The notes beneath the pieces were generated by a model, which saw only the letters and a list, made by a program, of their open reading frames with translations, did no database searches and was not told the origin of the DNA. Below are positions 8,753-16,525 of a stretch of 64,000 bases of DNA, piece by piece. Within the stretch, counting starts at the first letter, position 1. Each line of letters opens with the position of its first letter. Origin of the DNA: VRUE01 sp963742535 (GTDB taxonomy: Bacteria > Actinomycetota > Thermoleophilia > Solirubrobacterales > 70-9). Location: the NCBI GenBank assembly GCA_963742535.1, contig CAVUMC010000002.1, positions 1,240,001 through 1,304,000 of the forward strand. The letters run 5' to 3'. The translations under genes were made by a program, and so were the position numbers.

Positions 8753-9397
8753 ATGAGAACCACGCGAACGACCCGAGACGGCCGCGGGCCGACCCCGGTC
8801 GTCCCACTCGAGGCGGGCGCCGGGCCGGACAATCCGCCCTGCCCGGCCTGCGGCGAGCCGCTCTTCGGCTGGATCGATGCGAGAGCGGGCCTGGCCGGCT
8901 CGGTGCAGCGCTGCGAGAGCTGCGGGCTCGGGGTGGTCGCCGGCGGTGACCTGGAGAGCGCCCTGGCAACGCTTGACCGGCAGACGCAAGACGAGACGAT
9001 CCGGATCGCCGATCGCAACAGCTTCGCCGCCTGGATCGGCGGCGCCGGCTGGGCGGGGTTGGAACCGAGCACTCACTATCTCTTCACGGCCGAGGCGGTG
9101 CGGCGCCTCGTCGCCAACCGCGACCAGATCGTCTCAGCTCGCTGGACTCCTGGCGCCGGAATCGCGCTGATGTGGCAGACGATCCTCAACGGCTTCACCT
9201 TCGGCCGCAACGTCGCCCTCGGCGCTCTGGGCCGGGGGGCGGCGGCTCCCGCCGAGCGTCCATGGCAGCGCCGGATCGACGCCGTGATCAGTGTCGCCGT
9301 CGCGATCCCGGCGATGATCTTCGCCGTCCCAATGGAGCTGATCGCAGCCGCGATGCGCCGCGGTGGGGCGACGAAGTTGCGCCTGGAGCTTCTCTAG
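8753..9397 (+). CDS. Zinc-ribbon protein, unknown function
   Basis: A 214-residue protein with an N-terminal four-cysteine zinc ribbon: CPACGEPLFGW, then CESCGLGVV about 20 residues later. The middle is neutral to polar. A hydrophobic segment near the C-terminus (AVISVAVAIPAMIFAVPMEL) could be one membrane helix, and the end KLRLELL is basic to amphipathic. The ribbon resembles those seen at the N-terminus of some methyltransferase-like proteins, but no SAM-binding motif is present, so I give no function. An in-frame ATG at 8714 would add 13 residues. Confidence 0.65.
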   Translation: MRTTRTTRDGRGPTPVVPLEAGAGPDNPPCPACGEPLFGWIDARAGLAGSVQRCESCGLGVVAGGDLESALATLDRQTQDETIRIADRNSFAAWIGGAGWAGLEPSTHYLFTAEAVRRLVANRDQIVSARWTPGAGIALMWQTILNGFTFGRNVALGALGRGAAAPAERPWQRRIDAVISVAVAIPAMIFAVPMELIAAAMRRGGATKLRLELL

Positions 9398-9412
9398 CTC
9401 AGAGCTAAGAGA
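9391..9412. terminator. Possible bidirectional hairpin between convergent genes
   Basis: TCTCTAGCT (9391-9399) pairs with AGCTAAGAGA (9403-9412) with one bulged A and a 3-base loop. It sits exactly at the junction of two convergent genes, but no T-tract follows on either strand. Confidence 0.3.
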
Positions 9413-9674
9413 GACCTTCGCGCGCCTCGCGCACGAGGGTGACGGCCTCGGGGAAGAGGACGCGGATCGCGTCTCGCACCTGCATCGCCTGCTGGTCGGG
9501 ACCGCCGGTGAGGTCGAGCTGGCCGATTGAGGCCACGGTCATCTCGACCGCGAGCTTGATCGCGTTGTCGGCCCAGGCGACCCGCTGGGAGGACTGCATC
9601 TGCTCCGAGAGCTCCTCCATACGGGCACGGAACTCGTCGGGGTCGCCAAAGAGGTTGAAGGGGCTGCCCTCCAT
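9405..9674 (-). CDS. Small conserved-looking acidic protein, unknown function
   Basis: Predicted 89-residue soluble helical protein starting MEGSPFNLFGDPDEFRARM. It has no cysteines or membrane segments; the second half (QQAMQVRDAIRVLFPEAVTL) looks like amphipathic helices. The codon pattern is that of a true gene (GC-rich third positions). It is transcribed towards the zinc-ribbon gene and away from the prepilin-like gene. No family is recognised. Confidence 0.7.
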   Translation of the reverse strand: MEGSPFNLFGDPDEFRARMEELSEQMQSSQRVAWADNAIKLAVEMTVASIGQLDLTGGPDQQAMQVRDAIRVLFPEAVTLVREAREGLS

Positions 9675-9751
9675 CTGTCACATGAATAGCAGAAGGGACT
9701 TCCGAGGAGAAGTCGCGACACCCTGCGCGCCACACGCGCGCCGCCGCCCCC

Positions 9752-9757
9752 TAGCGT
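9752..9757 (+). promoter_or_regulatory. Leaderless -10 element for the prepilin-like gene
   Basis: TAGCGT is followed by 6 bases and then GTG at 9764, the same geometry as upstream of 3088 and 6189. Confidence 0.45.
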
Positions 9758-9763
9758 CGAGGC

Positions 9764-10456
9764 GTGGACTGGAAGCGAGCGCACAGGCACAACGGGCGAG
9801 CGATTGAGCGAGCGCGCGAGCGTGGATCCGCCAGCGTCGAGCAGGCGGGATTGGTCGCGCTGATCGCCCTGTTGCTGCTCGCGGGGATCGCCGCCATCGC
9901 CGCGGGCGGCGAAATCAAGGCGAGCCGCGGGCTCGCTGGCGTCATCTCCAAACGGATCGCCTGCGGGCCGAAGCTGCCCGACGCCTGCCGCCATCATCCG
10001 CTCGTCCCCGCCTACGGTTGGCCGCTGGCTCGACTGGTGCGGGCCCTCGCGCCAGCGCCGATCGCCGAGCCCGGGCCAACCGGCCTCCCCCTCGTCCCGG
10101 TCGACTTCCGCCACTGCCGCCGCGAAAGCTGCGCCGTCGCCGCCGGACCGCACCTGACCGCCTCGCGCCGCCGCACCACAGCGTTCACCGAGCTGACCGA
10201 CCGGCGCCACTCGCTCGGCTGGGTCGAGCTCGTCTACTGGCTCTACCGCCCCGGGCTCGGATGGCAGCGCATCTCCCACCGCGCTGGCCAGGGCCAAATC
10301 GAAGCCGCCACCGATGTTCCCGTTTTGCTCGAGGACGACCCCGCCCTCGTTCCGCTCGAGACCCTCCCCGGCCGCAACCACTACGACTTCCCGCCCTCCG
10401 AGCGCCCACCCTGGCAGTGGCGCATCCCAGGCCACTATCCGGGTTGGTCGAGCTGA
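9764..10456 (+). CDS. Secreted protein with a prepilin-like N-terminus
   Basis: A 230-residue protein. Residues 20-50 read RGSASVEQAGLVALIALLLL and onwards: a glycine, then a short SASVE with glutamate at mature position 5, then an uninterrupted hydrophobic helix. That is the layout of type IV/Tad prepilins cut by a prepilin peptidase. The rest is a Pro/Arg-rich domain with four cysteines (CGPKLPDAC and CRRESC) that may form disulfides, and a WQWRIPGHYPGW end. It could be a TadE/F-like minor pilin or a one-off secreted protein; no tad genes are nearby. Starts at GTG. Confidence 0.65.
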   Translation: MDWKRAHRHNGRAIERARERGSASVEQAGLVALIALLLLAGIAAIAAGGEIKASRGLAGVISKRIACGPKLPDACRHHPLVPAYGWPLARLVRALAPAPIAEPGPTGLPLVPVDFRHCRRESCAVAAGPHLTASRRRTTAFTELTDRRHSLGWVELVYWLYRPGLGWQRISHRAGQGQIEAATDVPVLLEDDPALVPLETLPGRNHYDFPPSERPPWQWRIPGHYPGWSS

Positions 10457-10511
10457 TTCCTACGCCTACCCGCGAACCTCAGAAGCATCAAGACAGCAAG
10501 TTGCCTGATGT

Positions 10512-10517
10512 TATGAT
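10512..10517 (+). promoter_or_regulatory. vapBC promoter, leaderless type
   Basis: TATGAT lies 7 bases before the ATG at 10525. A possible -35 element, AAGACA at 10490-10495, is 16 bases upstream. Two further in-frame ATGs (10513, 10516) fall inside the box and are unlikely to be used. Confidence 0.5.
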
Positions 10518-10524
10518 GCCTCTC

Positions 10525-10788
10525 ATGCGGACGACCGTCACCTTGGACCCCGATGTAGCGGCCAAGCTGAAGGAGGAGACCCGTCGCAGAGGCATCTCCT
10601 TCAAGGAGGCGCTCAACTCGAGCGTGCGTCGGGGACTGGAACGTGGCGATGCCCAACCGCAGCCTTACCGCATGCCTCCCCCTCACCGCATGGGAGCCCG
10701 TCCCGGTGTCAACCTCGATAAGGCGCTGCAATTGGCCGGCGAACTCGAAGACGCCGAGATCATGCGCAAGCTCGACCTCGGTAAGTGA
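10525..10788 (+). CDS. vapB: VapB-type antitoxin (ribbon-helix-helix)
   Basis: An 87-residue protein starting MRTTVTLDPDVAAKLKEETR, the beta strand and first helix of a ribbon-helix-helix repressor of the kind that pairs with PIN toxins, followed by GISFKEALNSSVRRGL (second helix). The C-terminal 40 residues, with Pro/Met-rich linker and DKALQLAGELEDAEI helix, would bind and block the toxin. The stop overlaps the toxin start (GTGA). Such antitoxins usually repress their own promoter together with the toxin, so the region around 10490-10517 is the likely operator. Confidence 0.9.
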   Translation: MRTTVTLDPDVAAKLKEETRRRGISFKEALNSSVRRGLERGDAQPQPYRMPPPHRMGARPGVNLDKALQLAGELEDAEIMRKLDLGK

Positions 10789-11216
10789 AGCTGCCCGACG
10801 TCAACCTGCTCGTCTACGCGGTCGACGACTCCTCCCGTCATTACGCACGGGTCAGACCCTGGCTCGAGCAGACGCTCTCGGGCACCGAGGAGGTCGGCTT
10901 CGCCTGGATGGCCCTACTCGGCTTCCTTCGGATCTCAACCAACCCCATCGCCTTCGGCAACGCTCTTTCGACCGAGCAGGCCTTCGAGTTCATCGACAGC
11001 TGGCTCGGGTCACCCGTCGCCACCGTTGTTCACCCAAGCGAGAGGCACGCCAGACGCTTGCGCGACCTCCTTGCGCCGCTCGGCACGGCGGGAAACCTGA
11101 CCAGCGACGCTCACCTCGCCGCGCTCGCGCTCGAGCACGGTGCCGAACTCTGCTCCAGCGACAACGACTTTGCCCGCTTCGAGGGGCTGCGCTGGTTCAA
11201 CCCGCTGGCTCGCTGA
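10785..11216 (+). CDS. vapC: VapC toxin, PIN-domain ribonuclease
   Basis: A 143-residue PIN domain. The acidic metal-binding residues are visible: Asp5 in LPDVNLLVYA, the central Glu in TEEVGFAWMALLGFLRI, and the C-terminal aspartates in LTSDAHLAALA and SSDNDFARF. These toxins cut tRNA or rRNA in a magnesium-dependent manner and are held inactive by VapB. It is translationally coupled to the antitoxin by a four-base overlap. The TSDAHLAALA pattern resembles the mycobacterial VapC subfamily with this length. The target RNA is unknown. Confidence 0.92.
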   Translation: MKLPDVNLLVYAVDDSSRHYARVRPWLEQTLSGTEEVGFAWMALLGFLRISTNPIAFGNALSTEQAFEFIDSWLGSPVATVVHPSERHARRLRDLLAPLGTAGNLTSDAHLAALALEHGAELCSSDNDFARFEGLRWFNPLAR

Positions 11217-11237
11217 GCCCCCGGATGGTTCGCCGCC

Positions 11238-11876
11238 CTACTGACTCCAGCTCTCGCCCTGCTGCACGCGCTCGAAGCCAACCCAAAGAGCGTTCATCGC
11301 GGTGGCGACCACGCGCTCGCGCGGGACGTCCGGGTTATCGGTCCACCAGATCGCAAGGCCCTGAAGCACGCCGCGCAGGACGACCCAGACCATCTCCAGC
11401 CCCTCACCTTCGATCGATCCGGCAAGGCCAGCGGCGCCAGGCTCGGCGGCAAAGAGCTGCATGATCGCGTTGCGGCTATTGGTTGCCACCGCGGCGTGGA
11501 CGGCGGCGACTTCGGGGTCGGCACTGGCGTCGCGAAAGAGCACTCGCCCGGCGAACGGGTGCTCCTCGACGTAGGCGAACCAGGCGTCCAACGAGCGGGC
11601 AATCCGTTGCTGGGGCGGGTCGTCGCCGCTGAAGTTGCGGCGCCAGACCTCGCGCAGTTCGGCGAAGTGGCGCTCGAGCAGCTGCCGGTAGAGATCCAAC
11701 TTCGATTCGAAATGGTCGTAGACCACCGGCGGGGTGATTCCGGAGCGCTTGGCGATCTCCTCGATCGAGGCGCCGCGATAACCCCGGGCGGCGAACAGCT
11801 CGGAGGCGGCGGCTTCGATCAGAGAGCGCCGCGCGGCACGGCCGATCCGTTTTCGTGTCTGCGTCTCCGATCCCAT
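11238..11876 (-). CDS. TetR/AcrR-family transcriptional regulator
   Basis: A 212-residue repressor. The N-terminal helix-turn-helix reads LFAARGYRGASIEEIAKRSG then ITPPVVYDHFESKLDL, a textbook TetR DNA-binding domain at residues 15-65. The C-terminal ligand domain is all helical. It is divergent from the CrtA-like gene, with 48 bases between the start codons holding a perfect 9-base inverted repeat, so it very probably controls both genes. The ligand is unknown; a hydrophobic pocket is suggested by the Trp/Val/Leu-rich final helices. Confidence 0.93.
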   Translation of the reverse strand: MGSETQTRKRIGRAARRSLIEAAASELFAARGYRGASIEEIAKRSGITPPVVYDHFESKLDLYRQLLERHFAELREVWRRNFSGDDPPQQRIARSLDAWFAYVEEHPFAGRVLFRDASADPEVAAVHAAVATNSRNAIMQLFAAEPGAAGLAGSIEGEGLEMVWVVLRGVLQGLAIWWTDNPDVPRERVVATAMNALWVGFERVQQGESWSQ

Positions 11877-11879
11877 CGC

Positions 11880-11905
11880 GCTAACCTAGTAATCCATAGG
11901 TTAGC
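11880..11905. promoter_or_regulatory. TetR operator palindrome
   Basis: GCTAACCTA and TAGGTTAGC form a perfect 9-base inverted repeat separated by 8 bases, centred between the divergent tetR and crtA-like genes. The 26-base size suits one or two TetR dimers. It starts 4 bases from the regulator's start codon, so binding would block its own transcription. Confidence 0.8.
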
Positions 11906-11924
11906 TTCCGACGAGGAGGTCTCG

Positions 11925-12602
11925 ATGGTCGTTTCAGTGCAACTGGCCGATGTTGGAGGGCGCGCCGCGCCGCAGGTCCTCCGCAACAAGCCCCGTCCCG
12001 CCGATGTTCCAGGCCTCACCTACGCGGAGACCGTCAGTGCGGCGCCGCTGAGCGGCCGCCTGCTCCCCACTCCGCAAGCAGATCGGGTCGGCCTGATCGC
12101 AGCTTGGGAGGACGACGACGCCTTCGAGACCTTCGCCGCGGAACACCCGCTCGCCCGCCGTCTCTCGCACGGCTGGCAGGTGAGGCTGGAGCCTCTGCAC
12201 GTATACGGCTCTTGGCCCGAGTTGCCGGGCCTGCCGAACAAAGAAATCAAGATCGGAGAGGACGAGCCAGTCGCTGTTCTCACCATCGGCCGCCTGCGCT
12301 TGCGCCGCATATGGCCCTTCCTCAAGGCGAGCGCCGCTGCCGAGGGCGAGGCGGTGGCCAACCCCGCGATGCTCGCGTCCACCGGTCTCGCCCGGCCGCC
12401 ACGACTCGTCTCCACCTTCTCGATCTGGCGCAACGTCGGCGCGATGCGCGAATACGCCCGCGGGCACAGCGACGGTGCCCACCCAACGGCGACACGCGCG
12501 CACCGGCAGAACTCCTTCCACCACGAGTCCGCCTTCATTCGCTTCCGCCCCTACGCCTCCCAGGGCAAGTGGGACGGCCGCGACCCGCTCGCCGCGACCT
12601 AG
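11925..12602 (+). CDS. CrtA-like (spheroidene monooxygenase family) protein
   Basis: A 225-residue protein. The C-terminal part (STFSIWRNVGAMREYARG, then a His-rich stretch, then QGKWDGRDPL) matches, from memory, the end of CrtA with its TFSIW, EFARG and WDGGKPL motifs. The middle AVLTIGRLRLRRIWPFLKA matches the CrtA AALTRATIKVWRAERFW strand. CrtA is a heme monooxygenase that oxygenates carotenoids; relatives outside phototrophs have unproven roles. A strong GAGGAGGT ribosome site at 11913 sets the ATG. Control by the divergent TetR gene suggests it is induced by a small hydrophobic molecule. Confidence 0.7.
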   Translation: MVVSVQLADVGGRAAPQVLRNKPRPADVPGLTYAETVSAAPLSGRLLPTPQADRVGLIAAWEDDDAFETFAAEHPLARRLSHGWQVRLEPLHVYGSWPELPGLPNKEIKIGEDEPVAVLTIGRLRLRRIWPFLKASAAAEGEAVANPAMLASTGLARPPRLVSTFSIWRNVGAMREYARGHSDGAHPTATRAHRQNSFHHESAFIRFRPYASQGKWDGRDPLAAT

Positions 12603-13595
12603 CTAGGGCTGCACAGCCGAAGGCGCGGCCTCTTCCCGCTCGGCCTCGTCCTGCGCCTGGCGAATCAGGCCTTTCCAGTCAGTGGTACGGAAGACGAGCA
12701 TGATCGCGGCGAAACCGAGCACTACCGACCAGGCAGCCATCGCGATCTGGGTCCCGACAGAGAAGGAGAGGACGGCAGTCCGGGAGGGCCCGGTCAGGGT
12801 TGCCACCAGCAGGGCCTGCTGCGCCCCGGCGCCGCCCGGTGTGAACGGGACGATGTTGGCGATCGCCTGCACGCTCATCACCAACATCACGCTGCCGACC
12901 GAGCCGCCGATCCCGAACGCCTCGAGGAAAAACCAGAAGGCGAGAAAGCGACAGATCCAACCGGCTCCCTGCCAGGCCGCTACCTCGCGCACATAGCGGC
13001 GTGGCTGCCTGAGGATCACCAAGCCCTGTTTGACCCGATCCCAGAAGCGGCGCACGTGGTGGGCGAGGTAGTAGACGCCGATCGCCGTCGCCACGATCAG
13101 CGCCCCGATGACGATCAGGAGGGTCTGCGGATGGTTGGCCCAAAAAGAGATCTCGAAGGCCGGCAAGTTGGGTATCTGAGGCAGCGGCGGCAGCAATCCC
13201 TGGCTGATCGCGTAGAGCAGGACCAGCACCCCAACGCTGGTATCGAAGACCGTCTGCACAAGGAACGAGGAGGTGACGGCCGGATAGGAGGAGTGGGGAA
13301 TCTGGCGCTTGACCAAGAAGACCTTGGTGACGTCGCCGGCGTGGGCCGGGACCACGGCGTTGATCCCGGCCCCGGCGAGATAAGCAGCGGCTAGGTGGAC
13401 AAAAGAGATTCGCTCGTCCGGGTAGGCGGCACGCAGCACGTTGCGCCAGGCCCAGGCCCGGGCGAGCTGCATCGCCAGCAGGAAGCCGAGCGCGACCATG
13501 AACGGCGTCCAGCGAATGTCGGAGAGATGCGCGAAGAACGAGCTCGAGGCGTGGAAGAACGAGTTGAAGCTGGATGCAAGATCTGCAACGGGCAT
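12603..13595 (-). CDS. Lysylphosphatidylglycerol synthase TM-region (flippase-like) membrane protein
   Basis: A 330-residue polytopic membrane protein of the UPF0104/LPG-synthase membrane-domain family. Signature stretches are AGAGINAVVPAHAGDVTKVF, SSFLVQTVFDTSVGVLVLL and PFTPGGAGAQQALLVATLTG. Only the membrane part is present, with no aminoacyl-transferase domain, so a role in moving lipids or polyprenyl-linked sugars across the membrane is more likely than lysyl transfer. It is divergent from a sulfotransferase gene with only 22 bases between starts. It ends immediately next to the CrtA-like gene. Confidence 0.85.
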   Translation of the reverse strand: MPVADLASSFNSFFHASSSFFAHLSDIRWTPFMVALGFLLAMQLARAWAWRNVLRAAYPDERISFVHLAAAYLAGAGINAVVPAHAGDVTKVFLVKRQIPHSSYPAVTSSFLVQTVFDTSVGVLVLLYAISQGLLPPLPQIPNLPAFEISFWANHPQTLLIVIGALIVATAIGVYYLAHHVRRFWDRVKQGLVILRQPRRYVREVAAWQGAGWICRFLAFWFFLEAFGIGGSVGSVMLVMSVQAIANIVPFTPGGAGAQQALLVATLTGPSRTAVLSFSVGTQIAMAAWSVVLGFAAIMLVFRTTDWKGLIRQAQDEAEREEAAPSAVQP

Positions 13596-13601
13596 CGCAG
13601 C

Positions 13602-13608
13602 TACACTA
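13602..13608. promoter_or_regulatory. Shared bidirectional -10 element
   Basis: The bases TACACTA give TACACT on the plus strand (10 bases before GTG 13618) and TAGTGT on the minus strand (7 bases before ATG 13595). A single symmetric box may therefore serve both divergent, leaderless genes. Confidence 0.45.
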
Positions 13609-13617
13609 GCCCGCTCC

Positions 13618-14607
13618 GTGTCAGAGGCCGAGACTCAGATCGCCACTGTGCAGGCCCCGCGTGACCCCGCCGACGAGGCGATGTGTGCGCGTGCCCGCGA
13701 GCGCTACGCCGCCGACCGCAAAAGCCGCATGCGGCAGCGGCGCAAGGCGCACGCGACGATGCCGAACTTGATCATCATCGGTGGGCTCAAGTGCGGCACG
13801 ACGAGCATCCACCACTACCTCGGCCTGCACCCCGAGATCCACATGTCGAAGCCGAAGGAGCTCAACTTCTTCGTCGAGGAGCTCAACTGGGACCTCGGCC
13901 TCGACTGGTACGCGAGCCGCTTCGACGACCGCTTCAAGGTCAGCGGCGAGTCCTCGCCCCACTACACCAACCTGCCCCGCTTCGAGGGCGCGGCGGCGCG
14001 CATCCGTGAGCACTGTCCCGATGCCCGCCTGCTTTACATGGTCCGCGACCCGATCAAGCGCATCCTCTCCCACTGGGTCCACGCCACCGGCGCCGGCTAT
14101 GAGAACGGCGACCTGGTCGAGGTGCTCTCCCGGCCCGACACCTCCTACATCAACCGCTCCAAGTACTGGATGCAACTGCAGCCTTATCTGGAGCTGTTTG
14201 AGCGCGAGCAGATCGAGGTGATCACGCAGGAGGAGCTGCAGACCGAACGCGAGGAGACGATGCGCAAGGCCTTCGCCTTCGCCGGCGTCGATGAGACCTT
14301 CACCTCCGAGCAGTTCGACCGCGAGTGGGAGAAGTCCGGAGCCAAGGAGGGCGACAAATACCAGCTGATGGAGAAGCTGATCAAGCTGCCCGGCTTCCGC
14401 TCCTTCGACCGCAACTTCGACCGCCTGCCCAAGCCGCTGCGCTGGCGGGTCGAGAAGCTCGTCCACGACCCCGAGAAGCCGCCGGCGCCGAAGCCCAAGC
14501 TCCCCGACGACCTCTTCGAGACGATCCGCAGCCGCTTCGGCTCCGACGTCGCCGAGCTGCAGAAATTCGCCGGCCGCGAGTTCGCCGGCTGGCACGACTA
14601 CTCCTGA
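13618..14607 (+). CDS. Sulfotransferase
   Basis: A PAPS-dependent sulfotransferase of 329 residues from the GTG at 13618. The 5'-phosphosulfate loop is IIGGLKCGTTSIHHYLGLHP, and the 3'-phosphate site is YMVRDPIKRILSHW. KPKELNFF follows, as in heparan-sulfate-type and bacterial glycan sulfotransferases. The acceptor is unknown; a surface lipid or polysaccharide is likely, given the flippase-like gene next door. Other in-frame starts are ATG 13681 and ATG 13759; the latter gives the canonical N-terminus (MPNLIIIGG), so the first 47 residues, which are basic, may not all be translated. Confidence 0.88.
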   Translation: MSEAETQIATVQAPRDPADEAMCARARERYAADRKSRMRQRRKAHATMPNLIIIGGLKCGTTSIHHYLGLHPEIHMSKPKELNFFVEELNWDLGLDWYASRFDDRFKVSGESSPHYTNLPRFEGAAARIREHCPDARLLYMVRDPIKRILSHWVHATGAGYENGDLVEVLSRPDTSYINRSKYWMQLQPYLELFEREQIEVITQEELQTEREETMRKAFAFAGVDETFTSEQFDREWEKSGAKEGDKYQLMEKLIKLPGFRSFDRNFDRLPKPLRWRVEKLVHDPEKPPAPKPKLPDDLFETIRSRFGSDVAELQKFAGREFAGWHDYS

Positions 14608-14644
14608 GCCAAGTTGAAACTCGCCCCGCGCGGGTAGTTCCTCA

Positions 14645-14650
14645 TAGGCT
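14645..14650 (+). promoter_or_regulatory. Leaderless -10 element for the RibD-like reductase
   Basis: TAGGCT lies exactly 6 bases before ATG 14657. It is identical to the boxes before the genes that start at 8691 and 39235. Confidence 0.5.
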
Positions 14651-14656
14651 CACTCG

Positions 14657-15226
14657 ATGCGGCGCCTGACCCCAGACCCCGGCGAGACGACCGTCGAGCA
14701 GCAGCTCGACGCCTACCGGCCGTGGGAGGAAGAGCGCGAGGGGCGGCCCTTCGTCGCGATGAACTTCGCCGCCACCGTGGATGGGCGGGCGACGATCGGC
14801 GGCGTCTCTGGCCCGATCGGCTCGAAGACCGACACCTCGATGCTCTCCGGACTTCGCAAGCGCTTCGACGCGGTGCTGATCGGCGCCGGCACGATGCGGG
14901 CGGAGCGTTATGCCGGCCTCGACAAACGCCTGATCGTGGTCAAAAGCGGACGAGGCGAGTGGGCCGACCTCTCCGAGCTGCTGCGCTCCCTGCGCGAGGA
15001 AGGAGTGCGGGCGGTGATCTGCGAGGGAGGCCCCACCCTGCATGGATCGCTGCAGGCGGCCGGCCTCGTCGACGAGCTCTTCCTCACGACTGCGCCGAAG
15101 CTGACCGGCAGCGGCGCCGCTCCCAACATCCTCGAAGGCGGCCTCGACGAGGTGACCGAGCTCGAGCTGCTCTGGCTGCTCGAGCAGGACGGCGAGCTGT
15201 TCGCCCGCTACCGCGTGGCGCGCTAG
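14657..15226 (+). CDS. RibD C-terminal domain / dihydrofolate reductase-fold protein
   Basis: A 189-residue NADPH-dependent reductase-type fold. It contains FVAMNFAATVDGRATI (substrate strand), DAVLIGAGTMRAERY and VRAVICEGGPTLHGSLQAAGLVDEL, all standard for the pyrimidine reductase half of riboflavin synthesis. The deaminase half is absent and no other rib gene is close, so it may be a stand-alone reductase of another pathway. The start is set by the leaderless-type box. The downstream acyl-CoA dehydrogenase follows after 35 bases and has its own ribosome site. Confidence 0.85.
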   Translation: MRRLTPDPGETTVEQQLDAYRPWEEEREGRPFVAMNFAATVDGRATIGGVSGPIGSKTDTSMLSGLRKRFDAVLIGAGTMRAERYAGLDKRLIVVKSGRGEWADLSELLRSLREEGVRAVICEGGPTLHGSLQAAGLVDELFLTTAPKLTGSGAAPNILEGGLDEVTELELLWLLEQDGELFARYRVAR

Positions 15227-15261
15227 CGTTCGAGCGGCCCAGCCCCGAGGAGAGGACCCCG

Positions 15262-16524
15262 ATGGACTTCAAGCCCAGCCCCCAGGTCGAGACGTTGCGT
15301 GAGCGCATCCTCGACTTCATGGACGAGCACCTCTTCCCCCAGGAGCGGGAGATCATGGAAGCGCTCGACGCCGAGGTGGGACCGGGCGTCCCCTACCCGA
15401 AGATCCTGGTCGAGGCTCGCGAGCGGGCAAAGGCAGAGGGCCTCTGGAACCTCTTCATGCCCGACGAGCGCTACGGGCCGGGCCTGACCAACTGGGAGTA
15501 CGGGCTGCTCTGCGAGGAGATGGGACGCAGCCCCGCGGCGGCGCCAATGGTCTTCAACTGCGCCGCACCCGACACCGGCAACATGGAGATCCTCGCCGAG
15601 CACGGCAGCGACGAGCAGCGCGAACGGTGGCTGGAGCCGCTGCTCGAGGGCCAGATCCGCTCCTGCTTCTCGATGACCGAGCCCGAGGTGTCTGGCTCCG
15701 ACCCGACCCTGCTGCAGGCGCGGGCTGAGCGCGACGGGGACGAGTGGGTGATCAACGGGCACAAGTGGTTCACCTCCGGCGCGGTCGGCGCCGACCTCGC
15801 GATCGCGATGGTCGTCACCGACCCCGAGGCCAACCCCTACGCGCGCGCCTCGATGATCTGCGTGCCGACCGACAACCCAGGTTTCAACCTGGTCCGGCCG
15901 ATCCCGGTGATGGGCCACGACAAGGGCCCGGGGCACTGCGAGATCCGCTACGAAGACTGCCGCGTGCCGGTCAACAACCTGCTCGGCGGCCAGGGCATGG
16001 GCTTCGTCGTCGCCCAGGACCGCCTCGGCCCCGGCCGCATCCACCACTGCATGCGCGCGATCGGCACCGCCGAGCGGGCGCTGGAGATGATGTGCCACCG
16101 CGCCAACGAGCGCCAAGCCTTCGGCGGCCCGCTGGGCGAGAAGCAGTTCGTTCAGGAGGCGATCGCCGCCTCGCGGATGGAGATCGATCAGGCCCGCCTG
16201 CTCACCCTCTACGCCGCTTGGAAGATGGACACCGAGGGCAAGCGCGCCGCCCGCCAATCGATCTCGGCAATCAAGATCGTCGCCGCCAACATCGTCATGG
16301 ACGTGCTCGACCGCGCGATCCAAATCCACGGCTCACTCGGCATGACCGACGACACCCCCCTCGCCGCCCTCTGGCGCTTCAGCCGCATGCTGCGCCTGGC
16401 AGACGGCCCCGACGAGGTCCACAAGATGGTCCTCGCCCGCCGCGAGCTCAACCGCTGGTCCAAACGCGCCGAGGCCGAGGCAGCCGGCGAACTGGACCCC
16501 AAGCACGCCCGCCGCGCGATCTGA
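15262..16524 (+). CDS. Acyl-CoA dehydrogenase family protein
   Basis: A 420-residue FAD enzyme that oxidises acyl-CoA to enoyl-CoA. It shows CFSMTEPEVSGSDPTLLQ (FAD-binding), WVINGHKWFTSGA, RIHHCMRAIGTAERALEMM and the C-terminal QIHGSLGMTDDTPLA region. The long N-terminus with EHLFPQEREIMEAL and the LMCHRANERQAFGG stretch resemble the ACAD10/11-like subgroup that works with a phosphotransferase partner; a candidate partner is at 19894. The ATG follows a GAGGAGAGG ribosome site. Substrate chain length is not apparent. Confidence 0.93.
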   Translation: MDFKPSPQVETLRERILDFMDEHLFPQEREIMEALDAEVGPGVPYPKILVEARERAKAEGLWNLFMPDERYGPGLTNWEYGLLCEEMGRSPAAAPMVFNCAAPDTGNMEILAEHGSDEQRERWLEPLLEGQIRSCFSMTEPEVSGSDPTLLQARAERDGDEWVINGHKWFTSGAVGADLAIAMVVTDPEANPYARASMICVPTDNPGFNLVRPIPVMGHDKGPGHCEIRYEDCRVPVNNLLGGQGMGFVVAQDRLGPGRIHHCMRAIGTAERALEMMCHRANERQAFGGPLGEKQFVQEAIAASRMEIDQARLLTLYAAWKMDTEGKRAARQSISAIKIVAANIVMDVLDRAIQIHGSLGMTDDTPLAALWRFSRMLRLADGPDEVHKMVLARRELNRWSKRAEAEAAGELDPKHARRAI

Positions 16525-16525
16525 C

